A stretch of 64,000 nucleotides of DNA from Rhizobium sp. G21. GTDB taxonomy: Bacteria; Pseudomonadota; Alphaproteobacteria; Rhizobiales; Rhizobiaceae. Below, piece after piece: positions 39,187 to 52,025 of this stretch. The first letter of the stretch is position 1, and each line of letters begins with the position of its first letter. The notes beneath the pieces were generated by a model. It worked only from the letters and a program-made list of their open reading frames with translations, ran no database searches and was not told the origin of the DNA. The position numbers were made by a program, and so were the translations under genes. The stretch covers positions 3,946,001 through 4,010,000 of the forward strand of contig NZ_JACFXW010000001.1 of assembly GCF_014158035.1 (NCBI RefSeq), read 5' to 3'.

Positions 39187-39202
39187 TTAACGGGTCGTTA
39201 AC
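39187..39202 (+). promoter_or_regulatory. CtrA-like binding site before ddl-ftsQAZ
   Basis: TTAACGGGTCGTTAAC is a full TTAA-N7-TTAAC site. A further TTAA at 39177-39180 lies six bases upstream. It stands about 115 bases before ddl, in an AT-rich gap of nearly 200 bases, and a GAATC (CcrM-type GANTC) occurs near 39229. This is the likely promoter region of the second dcw operon. Confidence 0.65.
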
Positions 39203-39315
39203 CTTAATCGTCTTTACTCAATCCTAACGAATCCTGCCTGTGCCCGGCGCGCTGGCGTCAGCTTCAAGCAAGGGCGGATTTCTAGTTTCGGCGTTTGAGT
39301 TTTCGGGGATTTGGA

Positions 39316-40242
39316 ATGAGCGAAAAGCATGTGGCGGTGTTGATGGGCGGATTCTCCTCCGAGCGACCGGTTAGCCTGTCGTCCGGATCCGCTTGCGCCG
39401 ACGCTCTCGAGGCGGAAGGCTATCGCGTCAGCCGCGTCGATGTCGGTCGCGACGTCGCCTCCGTGCTCGCGGATCTCAAGCCGGATGTCGCCTTCAACGC
39501 GCTGCATGGCCCGTTCGGCGAGGACGGCTCGATCCAGGGCATTCTCGAATATCTGGAAATTCCCTACACCCATTCCGGCGTGCTCGCCTCCGCGCTCGCC
39601 ATGGACAAGGGGCAGGCCAAGAAGATCGCCAAGGCGAACGGCATTCCTGTGGCCGAATCGAAGGTGATGAACCGTTTCGATTTCACCGCCGCCCATCCGA
39701 TGAAGCCGCCATATGTGGTCAAGCCGGTGCGCGAGGGGTCGAGCTTCGGCGTGGTGATCGTCAAGGAAGATCAGAGCCATCCGCCGCAGGTCATCACCTC
39801 GACCGACTGGCGCTATGGCGATGCCGTCATGGTCGAGCGTTATGTCGCCGGCCGCGAACTGACCTGCGGCGTGATGGGCGATGTCGCCCTCGGCGTCACC
39901 GAAGTGGCGCCGCAAGGACACGCTTTCTATGATTACGATGCGAAATATGCCGCCGGCGGCTCTGTCCACGTAATTCCGGCGCAGATTTCACCAAAAATTT
40001 ACCAAACTGTCCAAATGCTGGCCCTCAAGGCGCACAAGGCGATGGGCTGCCGCGGGGTCTCGCGTTCGGACTTCCGCTACGACGATCGTTTCTCGGAGGA
40101 CGGAGAGCTGATCTGGCTGGAAATCAACACCCAGCCGGGCATGACTCCCACGTCGCTGGTGCCCGAAATGGCCGCTTATGCCGGTCACTCCTTTGGCGAA
40201 TTCCTGCGATGGATGGTGGAGGACGCGTCGTGCCAGCGTTGA
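39316..40242 (+). CDS. ddl: D-alanine--D-alanine ligase Ddl (DdlB type)
   Basis: 308 residues, ATP-grasp fold. [50 protein letters not shown] (ATP site), and [16 protein letters not shown] with the metal ligands are characteristic. It makes D-Ala-D-Ala for MurF. It is the first gene of the second dcw block, about 115 bases after a CtrA-like site. Confidence 0.97.
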   Translation: MSEKHVAVLMGGFSSERPVSLSSGSACADALEAEGYRVSRVDVGRDVASVLADLKPDVAFNALHGPFGEDGSIQGILEYLEIPYTHSGVLASALAMDKGQAKKIAKANGIPVAESKVMNRFDFTAAHPMKPPYVVKPVREGSSFGVVIVKEDQSHPPQVITSTDWRYGDAVMVERYVAGRELTCGVMGDVALGVTEVAPQGHAFYDYDAKYAAGGSVHVIPAQISPKIYQTVQMLALKAHKAMGCRGVSRSDFRYDDRFSEDGELIWLEINTQPGMTPTSLVPEMAAYAGHSFGEFLRWMVEDASCQR

Positions 40243-40315
40243 AACTCCTCGGCTCTCGAAAAACTACGCCGACGACAAGCTCTGGGCCGATGGTCCGGGC
40301 GAGGGCGGCGACAAG

Positions 40316-41170
40316 ATGATCCTGCCGCGGCCCCTGCGCCGCGTGGTTCGCTTCATGGGCAGCCTGGCCGCCGGCCGGGTCAATATTCCGCGCCATCTCG
40401 GCAGCGTCTCGCTGGTCGCGTTTTACGGGTTGACGGCGACCTACGCCTTCTCGCTGAGCGGCGAGACCCCGGATGTCGCCCAGGCGGTGAGTTCGGTCGC
40501 CGGTTTCGCCATCAACAATGTCAAAGTGTCGGGCAATTACCACACCTCGGAAATCGACATTCTCGAAAAGCTGGGCCTAGACGGCGCGACGTCGCTGATG
40601 TCTCTCGACGCCCAGCGCACGCGCGAGGCGCTGAAGAGCCTTCCTTGGGTGCGCGACGCCGAAGTTCGCAAGATCTATCCCGACACCGTGGCGGTGAAGC
40701 TCGTCGAACGCGACGCCTTCGGCATATGGCAGCATGGCCAGGACCTGTCGCTGATCGAAAAGAACGGCAGCGTGATCGCGCCGCTGCGCGACAACAAATT
40801 CGCGCATCTGCCGCTGTTCGTCGGTCGCGACGCCGAAACCGGCGCCGAGGCCATCATGGTCGACTTCGACAAATGGCCGGATATCAAGGCGCGGGTGAAA
40901 GCCTATATCCGCGTCGCAGGCCGTCGCTGGGACGTGCAGCTCGACAATGGCGTGCTGATCAAGCTCCCCGAATACGACATGGATCGCGCCATGGCCGAAC
41001 TCGCCGAACTGAACCGCGATCACCAGTTGGTGGAGCGTGACATCGTCGCCGTCGATTTCAGGCTCGCCGATCGCACCACCATTCAGCTGAGCGAAGGCGC
41101 GACGGAGCGCCGCGGCAAGGCCGTCGCGCTCCGCGCCAAGGCGCTCAAAAAGGCGGAGGATCAGATATGA
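40316..41170 (+). CDS. ftsQ: Cell division protein FtsQ (true start uncertain)
   Basis: 284 residues from ATG 40316. A cytoplasmic Arg-rich part and one membrane helix (VSLVAFYGLTATYAFSL) are followed by a POTRA domain (FAINNVKVSGNYHTSEIDILEKLG) and the FtsQ domain (LPWVRDAEVRKIYPDTVAVKLVERDAFGIW). FtsQ links FtsL/FtsB into the divisome. A GTG at 40230 overlapping the ddl stop would read [11 protein letters not shown], typical of rhizobial FtsQ, and joins this frame if the A run at 40259-40263 is one base short. The longer form is therefore possible. Its TGA overlaps the ftsA ATG. Confidence 0.9.
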   Translation: MILPRPLRRVVRFMGSLAAGRVNIPRHLGSVSLVAFYGLTATYAFSLSGETPDVAQAVSSVAGFAINNVKVSGNYHTSEIDILEKLGLDGATSLMSLDAQRTREALKSLPWVRDAEVRKIYPDTVAVKLVERDAFGIWQHGQDLSLIEKNGSVIAPLRDNKFAHLPLFVGRDAETGAEAIMVDFDKWPDIKARVKAYIRVAGRRWDVQLDNGVLIKLPEYDMDRAMAELAELNRDHQLVERDIVAVDFRLADRTTIQLSEGATERRGKAVALRAKALKKAEDQI

Positions 41171-42497
41171 GCATCTTCCGTCCCGCGGGCTCCGCCACGC
41201 CGCGCCTCAAGCCTCTGAACAACAAGCGCGCCCATACCGTGAGCGTTCTCGATATCGGCTCCACCAAGGTGGTCTGCATGATCGCCCGGCTGACGCCGCG
41301 CGAAGCCTCTGAAGTCCTGCCGGGCCGCACCCACAAGATCGAGATCATCGGCATCGGCCATCAGCGTTCGCGCGGCATCAAGTCCGGCGTCATTTCCGAT
41401 CTCGACGCGCTGGAAGGCGTAATCCGCAATGCGGTCGACGCCGCCGAGCGCCAGGCGAAGCTGACGGTCGACAGCCTGATCGTCAACGTTTCCGCCGGCC
41501 GCCTGCAGAGCGACATCTATACCGCCTCCATCGATCTCGGCGGCCAGGAAGTCGATCAGGAAGACGTCCGCCGCGTGCTGGTCGCCGCCTGCCATCAGTC
41601 GCAGCGCCACGATCGCGCCGTGCTGCATTCGCTGCCGACGGGCTTTTCGCTCGACGGAGAGCGCGGCATCGCCGATCCGGTGTCGATGTTCGGCGACACG
41701 CTGGGCGTCGACATGCATGTGCTGACCGCCGAACGCACGGCGATCAAGAATATCGAGCTCTGCGTCAACCGCGCGCATCTGTCCGTCGAAGGCGTGGTGG
41801 CCACGCCCTACGCCTCGGGGCTGGCGGCGTTGGTCGAGGACGAGCTGGAGCTCGGCTGCGCGGCCATCGACATGGGCGGCGGCGCGACGACGATTTCGGT
41901 CTTCGCCGAAGGCAAGCTGGTGCATGCGGACGCCATCGGTCTCGGCGGCCATCACGTCACCACCGATCTCGCCCGCGGCCTGTCGACACGCATCGAAGAG
42001 GCCGAGCGCATCAAGGTCATGCATGGTTCGGCTTTGTCCAACTCCACCGACGACCGCGAACTCGTCTCGGTGCCGCCGATCAGCGAAGAAGATCACGAGC
42101 AGCCGAGCCAGGTGCCGAAGGCGCTGATCTCCAAGATCGTCCGCGCCCGCGTCGAGGAAACGCTCGAAATGATTCGCGACCGCATTCGCAGCTCGGGCTT
42201 CTCGCCGATCGTCGGCAAGCGTCTGGTGCTGACCGGCGGCGCAAGCCAACTCACCGGCCTGCCGGAACTGGCGCGACAGATCTTCGCCCGCAACGTCCGG
42301 ATCGGCCGGCCAATGGGCGTCAAGGGTCTGCCGCCGGCCGCGAAGGGACCGGCATTCTCCACCGCCGTGGGCCTCTGATTTATCCGCAATTCGCGGATAT
42401 CGAGATCCACGCCGCGGAGCATGGGCTTCTGTCTTCGCTTGCGGGCGGCAATGGCCGCATCGCGCGCATGGGGCATTGGTTGAAGAGCAGTTTTTGA
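41167..42497 (+). CDS. ftsA: Cell division protein FtsA (frameshift before C-terminal membrane helix)
   Basis: About 443 residues after correction. Actin-like ATPase: SVLDIGSTKVVCMIA, the 1C domain (IIGIGHQRSRGIKSG), CAAIDMGGGATTISVF and LTGGASQLTGLPELA. It tethers FtsZ to the membrane. As sequenced, the frame stops at 42378 after AVGL. Adding one C near 42372-42376 gives GLLIYPQFADIEIHAAEHG and then ARMGHWLKSSF ending at 42497, which is the conserved amphipathic membrane-targeting helix. The extension is strong evidence that the early stop is an indel error. Confidence 0.95.
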
Positions 42498-42502
42498 GTT
42501 TC

Positions 42503-42528
42503 GCCGCGAGCGGGAGACCGCTCGCGGC
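42503..42528 (+). repeat. Perfect GC hairpin between ftsA and ftsZ
   Basis: GCCGCGAGCGG and CCGCTCGCGGC form an 11-base-pair stem with a GAGA tetraloop, starting five bases after the corrected ftsA stop. There is no T tract, so it may be an mRNA-processing or stability element rather than a terminator. Confidence 0.6.
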
Positions 42529-42634
42529 GCGGAAGATCCCAACGCCCGACCGCCGGCGAAGCCGGTCCGGAACGGCATGTCAGGAATAAAGACCGGAACG
42601 GCGGTACGGTCGGAATACAGGAAGGACTGAGAAC

Positions 42635-44496
42635 ATGACCATCAAATTGCAGAAGCCGGACATCACCGAGCTGAAGCCGCGCATCACCGTTTTCGGTGTC
42701 GGCGGCGGCGGCGGCAACGCCGTGAACAACATGATCAGCGCCGGCCTGCAGGGCGTCGACTTCGTCGTCGCCAATACGGACGCGCAGGCGCTGGCCATGA
42801 CCCGCGCCGAACGCATCATCCAGATGGGCGTTCAGGTCACCGAAGGTCTCGGCGCGGGCTCCCAGCCCGACGTCGGCCGCGCTGCCGCCGAGGAATGCCT
42901 CGATGAGATCATCGACCATCTCTCCGGCACGCATATGTGCTTCGTCACCGCCGGCATGGGCGGCGGCACCGGTTCGGGCGCAGCCCCCGTCGTCGCGCAG
43001 GCGGCCCGCTCCAAGGGCATCCTGACGGTCGGCGTGGTCACCAAGCCGTTCCACTTCGAAGGCCAGCGCCGCATGCGCATCGCCGATCAGGCGATCACCG
43101 AGCTGCAGAAGTCGGTCGACACGCTGATCGTGATCCCGAACCAGAACCTGTTCCGCATCGCCAACGACAAGACCACCTTCGCCGACGCGTTTGCGATGGC
43201 CGACCAGGTGCTCTATTCGGGCGTCGCCTGCATCACCGACCTGATGGTCAAGGAAGGCCTGATCAACCTCGACTTCGCCGACGTTCGCTCGATCATGCGC
43301 GAAATGGGCCGTGCGATGATGGGCACCGGCGAATCCTCCGGCGAAGGCCGCGCGCTGGCCGCCGCGGAAGCCGCGATCGCCAACCCGCTGCTCGACGAAA
43401 CCTCGATGAAGGGCGCGCAGGGCCTGCTGATCTCCATCACCGGCGGTCGCGACATGACCCTGTTCGAAGTGGATGAGGCGGCAACCCGCATCCGCGAAGA
43501 GGTCGATCCCGACGCCAACATCATCCTCGGCGCGACGTTCGACGAAGCGCTCGAAGGCATCATCCGCGTCTCCGTGGTGGCCACTGGCATCGACCGCGCG
43601 CAGAATGCGGGGGACGCCCGCCCTTTTGAAGTTAAGCCGGCAGCAAGGCCGGTGATCCGCACCCAGGCGTCCGCGCCTGTAGCGCCGATCTCGCAGCCGG
43701 CTCCGCAGCCGGTCATGCAGCAGCCCGTGATGCCGGCGCCGTCCGCGCCGGCCCCGCAGCCGGTGATGCAGGCTCCCCAGCCGGTCGCGCCGCGCCATGA
43801 CCCGGTGGCCGAAACCATCCGCGCCGCCGAAATCGACATGGAGCGCGAACTCGAAATCGCCGTCACCCAGCCGCTGATGCGCGATCTCGAACAGCCGGCC
43901 CAGCCTGCCCAGGACAGCTTCCGTCCGGCGAGCCGCCTGTTCGCGACGCCGGCTCCCGAGCCGATGCAGATGCAGCAGCGGCCGGTCCAGCCAGCGCCGC
44001 AGCCGATGGCCCCGATCATGGAGGCGCAGCCCGCGCCGGCGCAGATGCGCGCTCCGGTCGCCCCGACGCCCCAGCCCGCTCCGGCTCCGCAGATGCGCGC
44101 CGAGCCTTCGCTGATGGCCCAGGTGCGCGCCGAGGCCGACACGCTTCGCATGCCGAAGGTCGAAGACTTTCCGCCGGTGGTGAAGGCGGAGATCGAGCAT
44201 CGTTCGTCGCCAGCCGCCCAGGCGCATGCCGAGGAACGCGGCCCGATGGGGCTGCTCAAGCGCCTGACCTCGTCGCTGAGCCGTCGTGAGGACGAGCCCG
44301 CTGCTCCGTCCGACATGACCTCCGGCGCGCCGGCGGCGTCTTCCCAGCAGCGTCGTCCGCTGTCGCCGGAAGCCAGCCTCTATGCGCCGCGTCGCGGCAC
44401 GCTCGACGACCTCGGCCGCGCCGCGCGTCGTCGCAGCCGCGCAGCCAGGAAGAAGAGCTGGATATCCCGGCCTTCCTGCGCCGCCAGTCCAACTGA
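42635..44496 (+). CDS. ftsZ: Cell division protein FtsZ (frameshift near the C terminus)
   Basis: About 620 residues after correction. Tubulin-like GTPase with [30 protein letters not shown] (109-119) and the T7-loop region INLDFADVR. The globular core ends near 320. A very long Pro/Gln/Ala-rich linker of about 270 residues follows. In the raw frame the conserved C-terminal peptide is lost; restoring one base near 44424-44427 gives [20 protein letters not shown] and then FLRRQSN ending at 44496, the FtsA-binding tail. It polymerises at midcell to form the Z ring. A terminator follows. Confidence 0.96.
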
Positions 44497-44514
44497 GACC
44501 CCGACACGATCCTC

Positions 44515-44543
44515 AAGGGGCCTGGTTCACGCCGGGCCCTTTT
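44515..44543 (+). terminator. Rho-independent terminator after ftsZ
   Basis: AAGGGGCCTGG (44515-44525) pairs with CCGGGCCCTTT (44532-44542) with two G-U pairs around TTCACG, followed by a short T run. It ends the ddl-ftsQAZ unit. Confidence 0.7.
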
Positions 44544-44909
44544 CGATTCGGGGCGTCCGGCGTGCCTCATATCGGCGCAGCCATGGGTTCCGCACGCGCG
44601 CCGGCCGTCCACGCCATATCTCGACGGATATGCTCCATGCGCTTCGAAGGTCTTTCCGCGCCTCTCCCGGAGAGGCGGAGACCGAGACTTGCAAGGCTTG
44701 CGCCCGCCTCGGCATTCGCTTGCGTCGTCAAGGACTTGCGATCCGTTACAGGCGGAAAGAAACATTGATTTGGATTGCGCGCGCCGGCTCGGTATTTTCA
44801 CGATGGATCTGCTTGGAGGGAGCGATCCAGTCGAATTGCGGGCGAAAGCGCGCGGAATGCATGGTTAAATCCGGGTTGCCGGATGGACGGGCAGAAGGCC
44901 CGTTCGGAA
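44544..44909. other. ftsZ-lpxC intergenic region, no gene recognised
   Basis: About 365 bases between the ftsZ terminator and lpxC. No reading frame with family character was seen. It holds the probable lpxC promoter at 44770-44798 and then a leader of about 105 bases. Confidence 0.5.
44770..44798 (+). promoter_or_regulatory. Probable lpxC promoter
   Basis: TTGGAT at 44770-44775 and TATTTT at 44793-44798 are separated by 17 bases, about 110 bases before the lpxC start. Match to consensus is moderate. Confidence 0.45.
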
Positions 44910-45875
44910 ATGTGGGGCCAAATGGCATCAGGACTGGCTGGATTTGAAACGACGTTCGCAAATCCCTTCACCATTCGCGGCATAGGCGTCCATTCGGGCG
45001 CGGATGTGACCGCAGTCTTCAACCCCGCCGACGCGGGCACCGGCATCATTTTCCAGCGCACCGGTCCGAACGGCGAAGTCACCGAACTGAAGGCCGTGTC
45101 CGCCACCGTCGGCAACACGGACCTTTGCACGGTGCTCGGCACGCATCCTGCGCGCTCCGTCGCGACCGTCGAGCATGTCATGGCCGCGCTTTATGCGCTT
45201 GGCATCGACAACGCCCTCATCGAGATCGACGCCGGCGAAGCGCCTGTCATGGACGGCAGCTCCGCCATGTTCATCGACGCGATCGAGCAGGCCGGCATCC
45301 GGACGCTGTCCAAGAAGCGCCGCTATATTCGCGTGCTCAAGCAGGTGCGAATCGATGTCGGTTCGTCCTGGGCGGAATTCCACCCCTATGACGGCACGCG
45401 CTTCGAAGTGGATATCGATTTTCCGAGCCCGACCATCGGCAAGCAGAGCTGGAAGGGTGATCTGACGGCGGCGAGCTTCAAGAGCGAATTGTCGCGCGCC
45501 CGCACCTTCGGCTTCATGCGCGATGTCGAGCGTCTCTGGGCCGCCGGCCTCGCGCTCGGCTCCTCGCTCGAAAATTCCGTGGTGATCGGCGACGATCATC
45601 GGGTCATCAATGTCGAGGGACTGCGCTATCCCGATGAATTCGTCCGTCACAAGACGCTGGACGCCGTGGGCGATCTCGCGCTCGCCGGCGCGCCGTTCCT
45701 GGGCCTGTACCGTTCATATCGCGGCGGCCACAAGGTCAACGCCATGGCGCTGAAGGCGCTGTTGTCGGACGCCTCCGCCTACGACATTGTCGAATCCGCC
45801 GGTCAGCGTCCGCGCGTCGCGGCGCCCGAGATGATCGCCGTCAACCGGCAGGAATACGCTCCCTGGACCGCCTGA
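44910..45875 (+). CDS. lpxC: UDP-3-O-acyl-N-acetylglucosamine deacetylase LpxC
   Basis: 321 residues. [20 protein letters not shown] opens the first repeat. Zinc ligands are the His in [11 protein letters not shown] and the His and Asp of HKTLDAVGD; the catalytic His is in YRGGHKVN. It catalyses the first committed step of lipid A synthesis. ATG 44910 is chosen; ATG 44922 (MASGLAGF) is an in-frame alternative. Placement after ftsZ is usual in proteobacteria. Confidence 0.96.
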   Translation: MWGQMASGLAGFETTFANPFTIRGIGVHSGADVTAVFNPADAGTGIIFQRTGPNGEVTELKAVSATVGNTDLCTVLGTHPARSVATVEHVMAALYALGIDNALIEIDAGEAPVMDGSSAMFIDAIEQAGIRTLSKKRRYIRVLKQVRIDVGSSWAEFHPYDGTRFEVDIDFPSPTIGKQSWKGDLTAASFKSELSRARTFGFMRDVERLWAAGLALGSSLENSVVIGDDHRVINVEGLRYPDEFVRHKTLDAVGDLALAGAPFLGLYRSYRGGHKVNAMALKALLSDASAYDIVESAGQRPRVAAPEMIAVNRQEYAPWTA

Positions 45876-45892
45876 GGTTCAATCTTGCGGAC

Positions 45893-45923
45893 GCGCCGGA
45901 TCAGCCGGCGCCCCGACCCGTTT
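45893..45923 (+). terminator. Possible terminator after lpxC
   Basis: GCGCCGG and CCGGCGC (45893-45899 and 45905-45911) form a seven-pair stem with loop ATCAG, followed after nine bases by TTTT. The distance to the T run makes it weaker than the others. Confidence 0.4.
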
Positions 45924-46061
45924 TCGCCACAAATTTGCCCGATGGGGTAAACATGGCGTTGCGATAGCTGTTATTTTATGGCTAGTAACGCCACGAACGG
46001 AGAGGCGAGGCAGAGGGGCTTTTCAATAAGCCGGGCCCGCTGGGGATTTGCAGGAAGTGAG

Positions 46062-46916
46062 ATGATGAAACTATCCACGCGCGCTGTGCTTGTGACCTTG
46101 GCCATCAGCGCCTCCGGCATGATGCTGTCGTCCTGCACCAGCGATCCCGATCTCGACATCACCAAACTCGGCGTGCAGACCGACCCGCCCGACGTGCTCT
46201 ACAACCAGGGTCTCGCCAATATCAACGCCGGCAAGCTGACCGAGGCGCAGCGCAAGTTCGACGCCATCGACAAGCAGCATCCCTTTTCCGAATGGGCGCG
46301 CAAGGCGCTGGTCATGGCGACCTTCGTGAAATATCGCCAGGGCGACAACGAAGCCGCCATCCAGTCCGGCGAGCGCTATATGAATCTGTACGCGCAGACC
46401 AAGGACGCCGCTTACGTCCAGTATATGATCGGTCTCGCCTACGCCAAGCAGATCCCGGTGGTGACGCAGGACCAGCGCGCCTCCGCCAAAACGATCGAAG
46501 CGATGATGAAGGTCGTCAACAACTATCCGACCTCGGAATATGTCGACGACGCCCAGGTGAAGATTCGCATGGCGCGCGACAATCTCGCCGGCAAGGAAAT
46601 GCAGATCGGCCGCTACTATCAGGAGCGGAAGGAATATCTCGCCGCCGTGTCGCGCTATCGCAACGTCGTCGAGACCTTTTCCAACACCAACCAGGTCGAG
46701 GAAGCGCTGGCGCGTCTCGTGGAATGCTATTACGCGCTCGGCCTGACCGACGAAGCCCAGACGGCCGCCGCAGTGCTCGGCCACAACTATCCGGACAGCG
46801 AGTGGTACAAGGACAGCTTCGCGCTGCTCAAGACCCAGGGTCTGGAGCCGCGTGAAAACACCGGTTCCTGGATCTCGCGCGCCGGCAAGAAGTTGCTTCT
46901 CGGCGAATCGACCTGA
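46062..46916 (+). CDS. bamD: Outer membrane assembly lipoprotein BamD
   Basis: 284 residues. Lipoprotein signal [15 protein letters not shown] ending LSS-Cys, then five TPR-like repeats ([46 protein letters not shown] and others). BamD is the essential partner of BamA in beta-barrel insertion. AGGAAG precedes the ATG at 46062. recN starts 18 bases after the stop, so the two may be cotranscribed. Confidence 0.96.
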   Translation: MMKLSTRAVLVTLAISASGMMLSSCTSDPDLDITKLGVQTDPPDVLYNQGLANINAGKLTEAQRKFDAIDKQHPFSEWARKALVMATFVKYRQGDNEAAIQSGERYMNLYAQTKDAAYVQYMIGLAYAKQIPVVTQDQRASAKTIEAMMKVVNNYPTSEYVDDAQVKIRMARDNLAGKEMQIGRYYQERKEYLAAVSRYRNVVETFSNTNQVEEALARLVECYYALGLTDEAQTAAAVLGHNYPDSEWYKDSFALLKTQGLEPRENTGSWISRAGKKLLLGEST

Positions 46917-46934
46917 AACACAATGGTCTGATCC

Positions 46935-48607
46935 ATGCTCGTCCAGCTGTCGATCCGTGACATCGTCTTGATCGATCGGCTCGATCTCGCCTTCCAGCCC
47001 GGGCTTTCGGTGCTGACGGGCGAGACCGGCGCTGGCAAGTCGATCCTGCTCGACTCCTTGTCGCTGGCGCTCGGCGGGCGGGGCGATGGCGGGCTCGTGC
47101 GCCATGGCGAGGACAGGGGGCAGGTGACTGCGGTCTTCGACCTGCCCGGCAAGCATCCGCTCCGCGCCTTCCTGAAGGACAACGGCATCGACGACGACGG
47201 CGACGTGATCTTCCGCCGCGTCCAATCCGCCGACGGCCGCACCCGCGCTTTCGTCAACGACCAGCCGGTCTCCGTGCAGTTGATGCGGGAGGCGGGGACG
47301 AAGCTCGTCGAAATCCATGGCCAGCACGACGACCGCGCCCTGGTGGACACAGAGGCGCATCGCCTGCTGCTCGACGCCTTCGCCGGCCTGACCGAGGAAT
47401 GCGAGGCGCTGGCGGCGCTTTACAAGACCTGGAAGGATTCGAGCCGCGAGCTGAAGACGCACCGCGCCAAGGTCGAAGCCGCCGCCCGCGAGGCCGATTA
47501 TATCAGGGCCTCGGTCGAGGAGTTGGAAAAGCTCGCTCCCGTCGACGGCGAAGAGGAAGACCTGGCCGAGAAGCGGGCGCGGATGATGAAGGTGGAGCGG
47601 GTCGCCTCCGACATTTCCGAAGCCTCGGACTATCTCAACGGCACGGCCTCGCCGGTGCCGCATATCGCCTCGCTGGTGCGCCGTCTCGAGCGCAAGTCGC
47701 AGGAAGCGCCGGGCCTGCTGGAGGAAACCGTGCAGGCGCTGGACGAGGCGCTCGACCGTCTGTCGGACGCGCAGAATCTCGTCGAATCGGCGCTTCGCCG
47801 CACCGAGTTCGATCCCAAGGAGCTGGAGCGAGTCGAAGAGCGGCTGTTTGCGCTGCGCGCCGCCTCGCGGAAATATTCCGTGCCGGTCACCGGCCTGCCG
47901 GCGCTGGCCGCCAGGATGGTCGCCGATCTCGCCGATCTCGACCAGGGCGAGGAAAAGCTCAAGCGGCTGGAAGAGCGCGAGAAGGAAAACGCCGTCGTGT
48001 TCCTGACCGCGGCTCGGGCGCTGTCCGACAAGCGCCGCAACGCCGGCGCCGCGCTCGCCGAGGCCGTGATGGCGGAATTGCCGGCGCTCAAGCTCGAACG
48101 GGCCCGGTTCATGGTGGAAGTCACCGCCGATGAGAAAGAGGCGACGGCGTCGGGCATCGACCGCGTCGAATTCCACGTCCAGACCAATCCCGGCACGCGG
48201 CCCGGCCCGATCATGAAAGTGGCCTCGGGCGGCGAGCTCTCGCGTTTCCTCCTCGCGCTCAAGGTGGCGCTCGCCGATCGAGGCTCCGCGCCGACCCTGG
48301 TGTTCGACGAAATCGACACCGGCGTGGGCGGCGCCGTCGCAGACGCCATCGGCCAGCGGCTCAAGCGCCTGTCGGCGCGCGTTCAGGTGCTCTCCGTCAC
48401 CCATGCCCCCAGGTCGCCGCCCGCGCCAACACGCATCTCCTGATCGCCAAGGGCCCGGTGGAAGGCGGCGACGGCCGCATCGCCACCCGCGTGGCCACCA
48501 TGGCCGAAGACGAGCGCCGTGAGGAAATCGCCCGCATGCTGGCCGGCGCCTCGATCACCGAAGAGGCGCGCGCGGCGGCGGCGAAGCTGCTGGCGGGCGA
48601 GGGGTGA
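46935..48607 (+). CDS. recN: DNA repair protein RecN (frameshift near the C terminus)
   Basis: About 557 residues after correction, a normal RecN length. SMC-like ATPase with Walker A GETGAGKS (29-36), two coiled-coil arms, the signature KVASGGELSRFLLAL and Walker B TLVFDEIDTGVGGAVA. It acts in double-strand break repair. The five-C run at 48406-48410 is one base short: with six, SVTHAPQVAARANTHLLIAK continues to the end at 48607. As sequenced the frame stops 164 bases early. Confidence 0.95.
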
Positions 48608-48718
48608 TTTTCTCCTCCAATGAATCCGGGTTCGCCGGCGATGGCTTGGCTTGCGCCTTGGGGTGCGTCATGCTTTCATAAACCAGCGAAAGGCAAATGG
48701 GCGCCTGGGAATTTTGCC

Positions 48719-48935
48719 ATGACGAAACAGGTCACCATCACGATTGAGGACGAAGCGTTCAGCGGTCTGACGCACGCCGCCGGCGGGCGTCCTCTGGATA
48801 GCTATATCCGTGAATTGCTTGAGCCGCATTTTCGACGCGCGGAGTTGGAGGCCGGCTATCGCGCTATGGCCGAGGACACTGGTCGGGAAGCCGAGGCGAA
48901 GGAATGGCTGGCGGGGCTTTCCGGAGACATCGGCA

Positions 48936-48949
<14 letters not shown>
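48719..48949 (+). CDS. MazE-like antitoxin of a type II toxin-antitoxin pair
   Basis: 76 residues. A short N-terminal DNA-binding-like part (MTKQVTITIEDEAFSGL) is followed by YIRELLEPHFRRAELEAGYRAMAEDTGREAEAKEWLAGL, read as consecutive helices rich in Glu and Arg, typical of antitoxins paired with MazF/PemK toxins. Its end overlaps the toxin gene by 14 bases, as usual for coupled pairs. It lies between recN and ligA. Confidence 0.78.
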
Positions 48950-51478
<2,529 letters not shown>

Positions 51479-51480
51479 AC

Positions 51481-51789
51481 CTACCGCAAAAACACCGACA
51501 GCAATTCGTCGAGTTCGCTTTCGAGCGCGGCGAGTTCCTCGCTGGTTTCCACCACCTCTTCCGCCGGCTCCTCGATCGGCTGCACGGCGGCGGCGTGCTG
51601 TTCGGCTTCATCATCCGACCAGTCGTTGGCGGCCATGGTCTGGGAGGCCGCGCGGCCGCGCGGCGTGTCGTCGGTCGTCTGGTCGACGGCTTGGTTGAAG
51701 CCGTCACTGACCGCGCCGCGCTGATTCTGGAAATAGGTCGGGTAATAGCCGCCGAGTAGCGGGGAGCCGAGAGAGCTGATCATTCCCAT
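51481..51789 (-). CDS. Small acidic protein of unknown function
   Basis: 102 residues, convergent with ligA with two bases between the stops. ATG 51789 is chosen for AAGGAC just upstream; 51783 is an alternative. The first 25 residues are Gly/Tyr-rich (SPLLGGYYPTYF), the middle is polar, and the C-terminal third is strongly acidic (EEPAEEVVETSEELAALESELDELLS) and likely helical. No signal peptide, no family recognised. A consensus CtrA-like site stands 80 bases upstream. Confidence 0.65.
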   Translation of the reverse strand: MGMISSLGSPLLGGYYPTYFQNQRGAVSDGFNQAVDQTTDDTPRGRAASQTMAANDWSDDEAEQHAAAVQPIEEPAEEVVETSEELAALESELDELLSVFLR

Positions 51790-51868
51790 CTCATGTCCTT
51801 CCGTCGAGTCGCCCTAAGGCTGTCTTTGGAAAACCCTGCGCCGCGAGGATTGTACGAAACTTGCGTCG

Positions 51869-51884
51869 TTAACCTTTTGTTAAG
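51869..51884 (-). promoter_or_regulatory. CtrA-like binding site upstream of the small acidic protein gene
   Basis: On the minus strand the site reads TTAACAAAAGGTTAAC, a perfect TTAA-N7-TTAAC. It is 80 bases before the small acidic protein start and about 140 bases before the aminopeptidase gene on the other strand. Confidence 0.6.
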
Positions 51885-52025
51885 GATTTCGGCGCCTCGC
51901 CGCGTCCGCTGTGGCTGATTTCCACCAGTTTGCGCCAATGAGCCGCTATAGCGGGCCGGTTGTTTCCTTCCGCCCGACTCGGCGGTAAACAGGGGCCTAG
52001 ATTTCAAGATCCGCCGGAGTGCGCC

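Noticed and set aside
42380..44227. Open frame of about 600 codons opposite ftsZ
   Set aside because: Arg/His-rich low-complexity translation caused by ftsZ codon bias and its repetitive linker.
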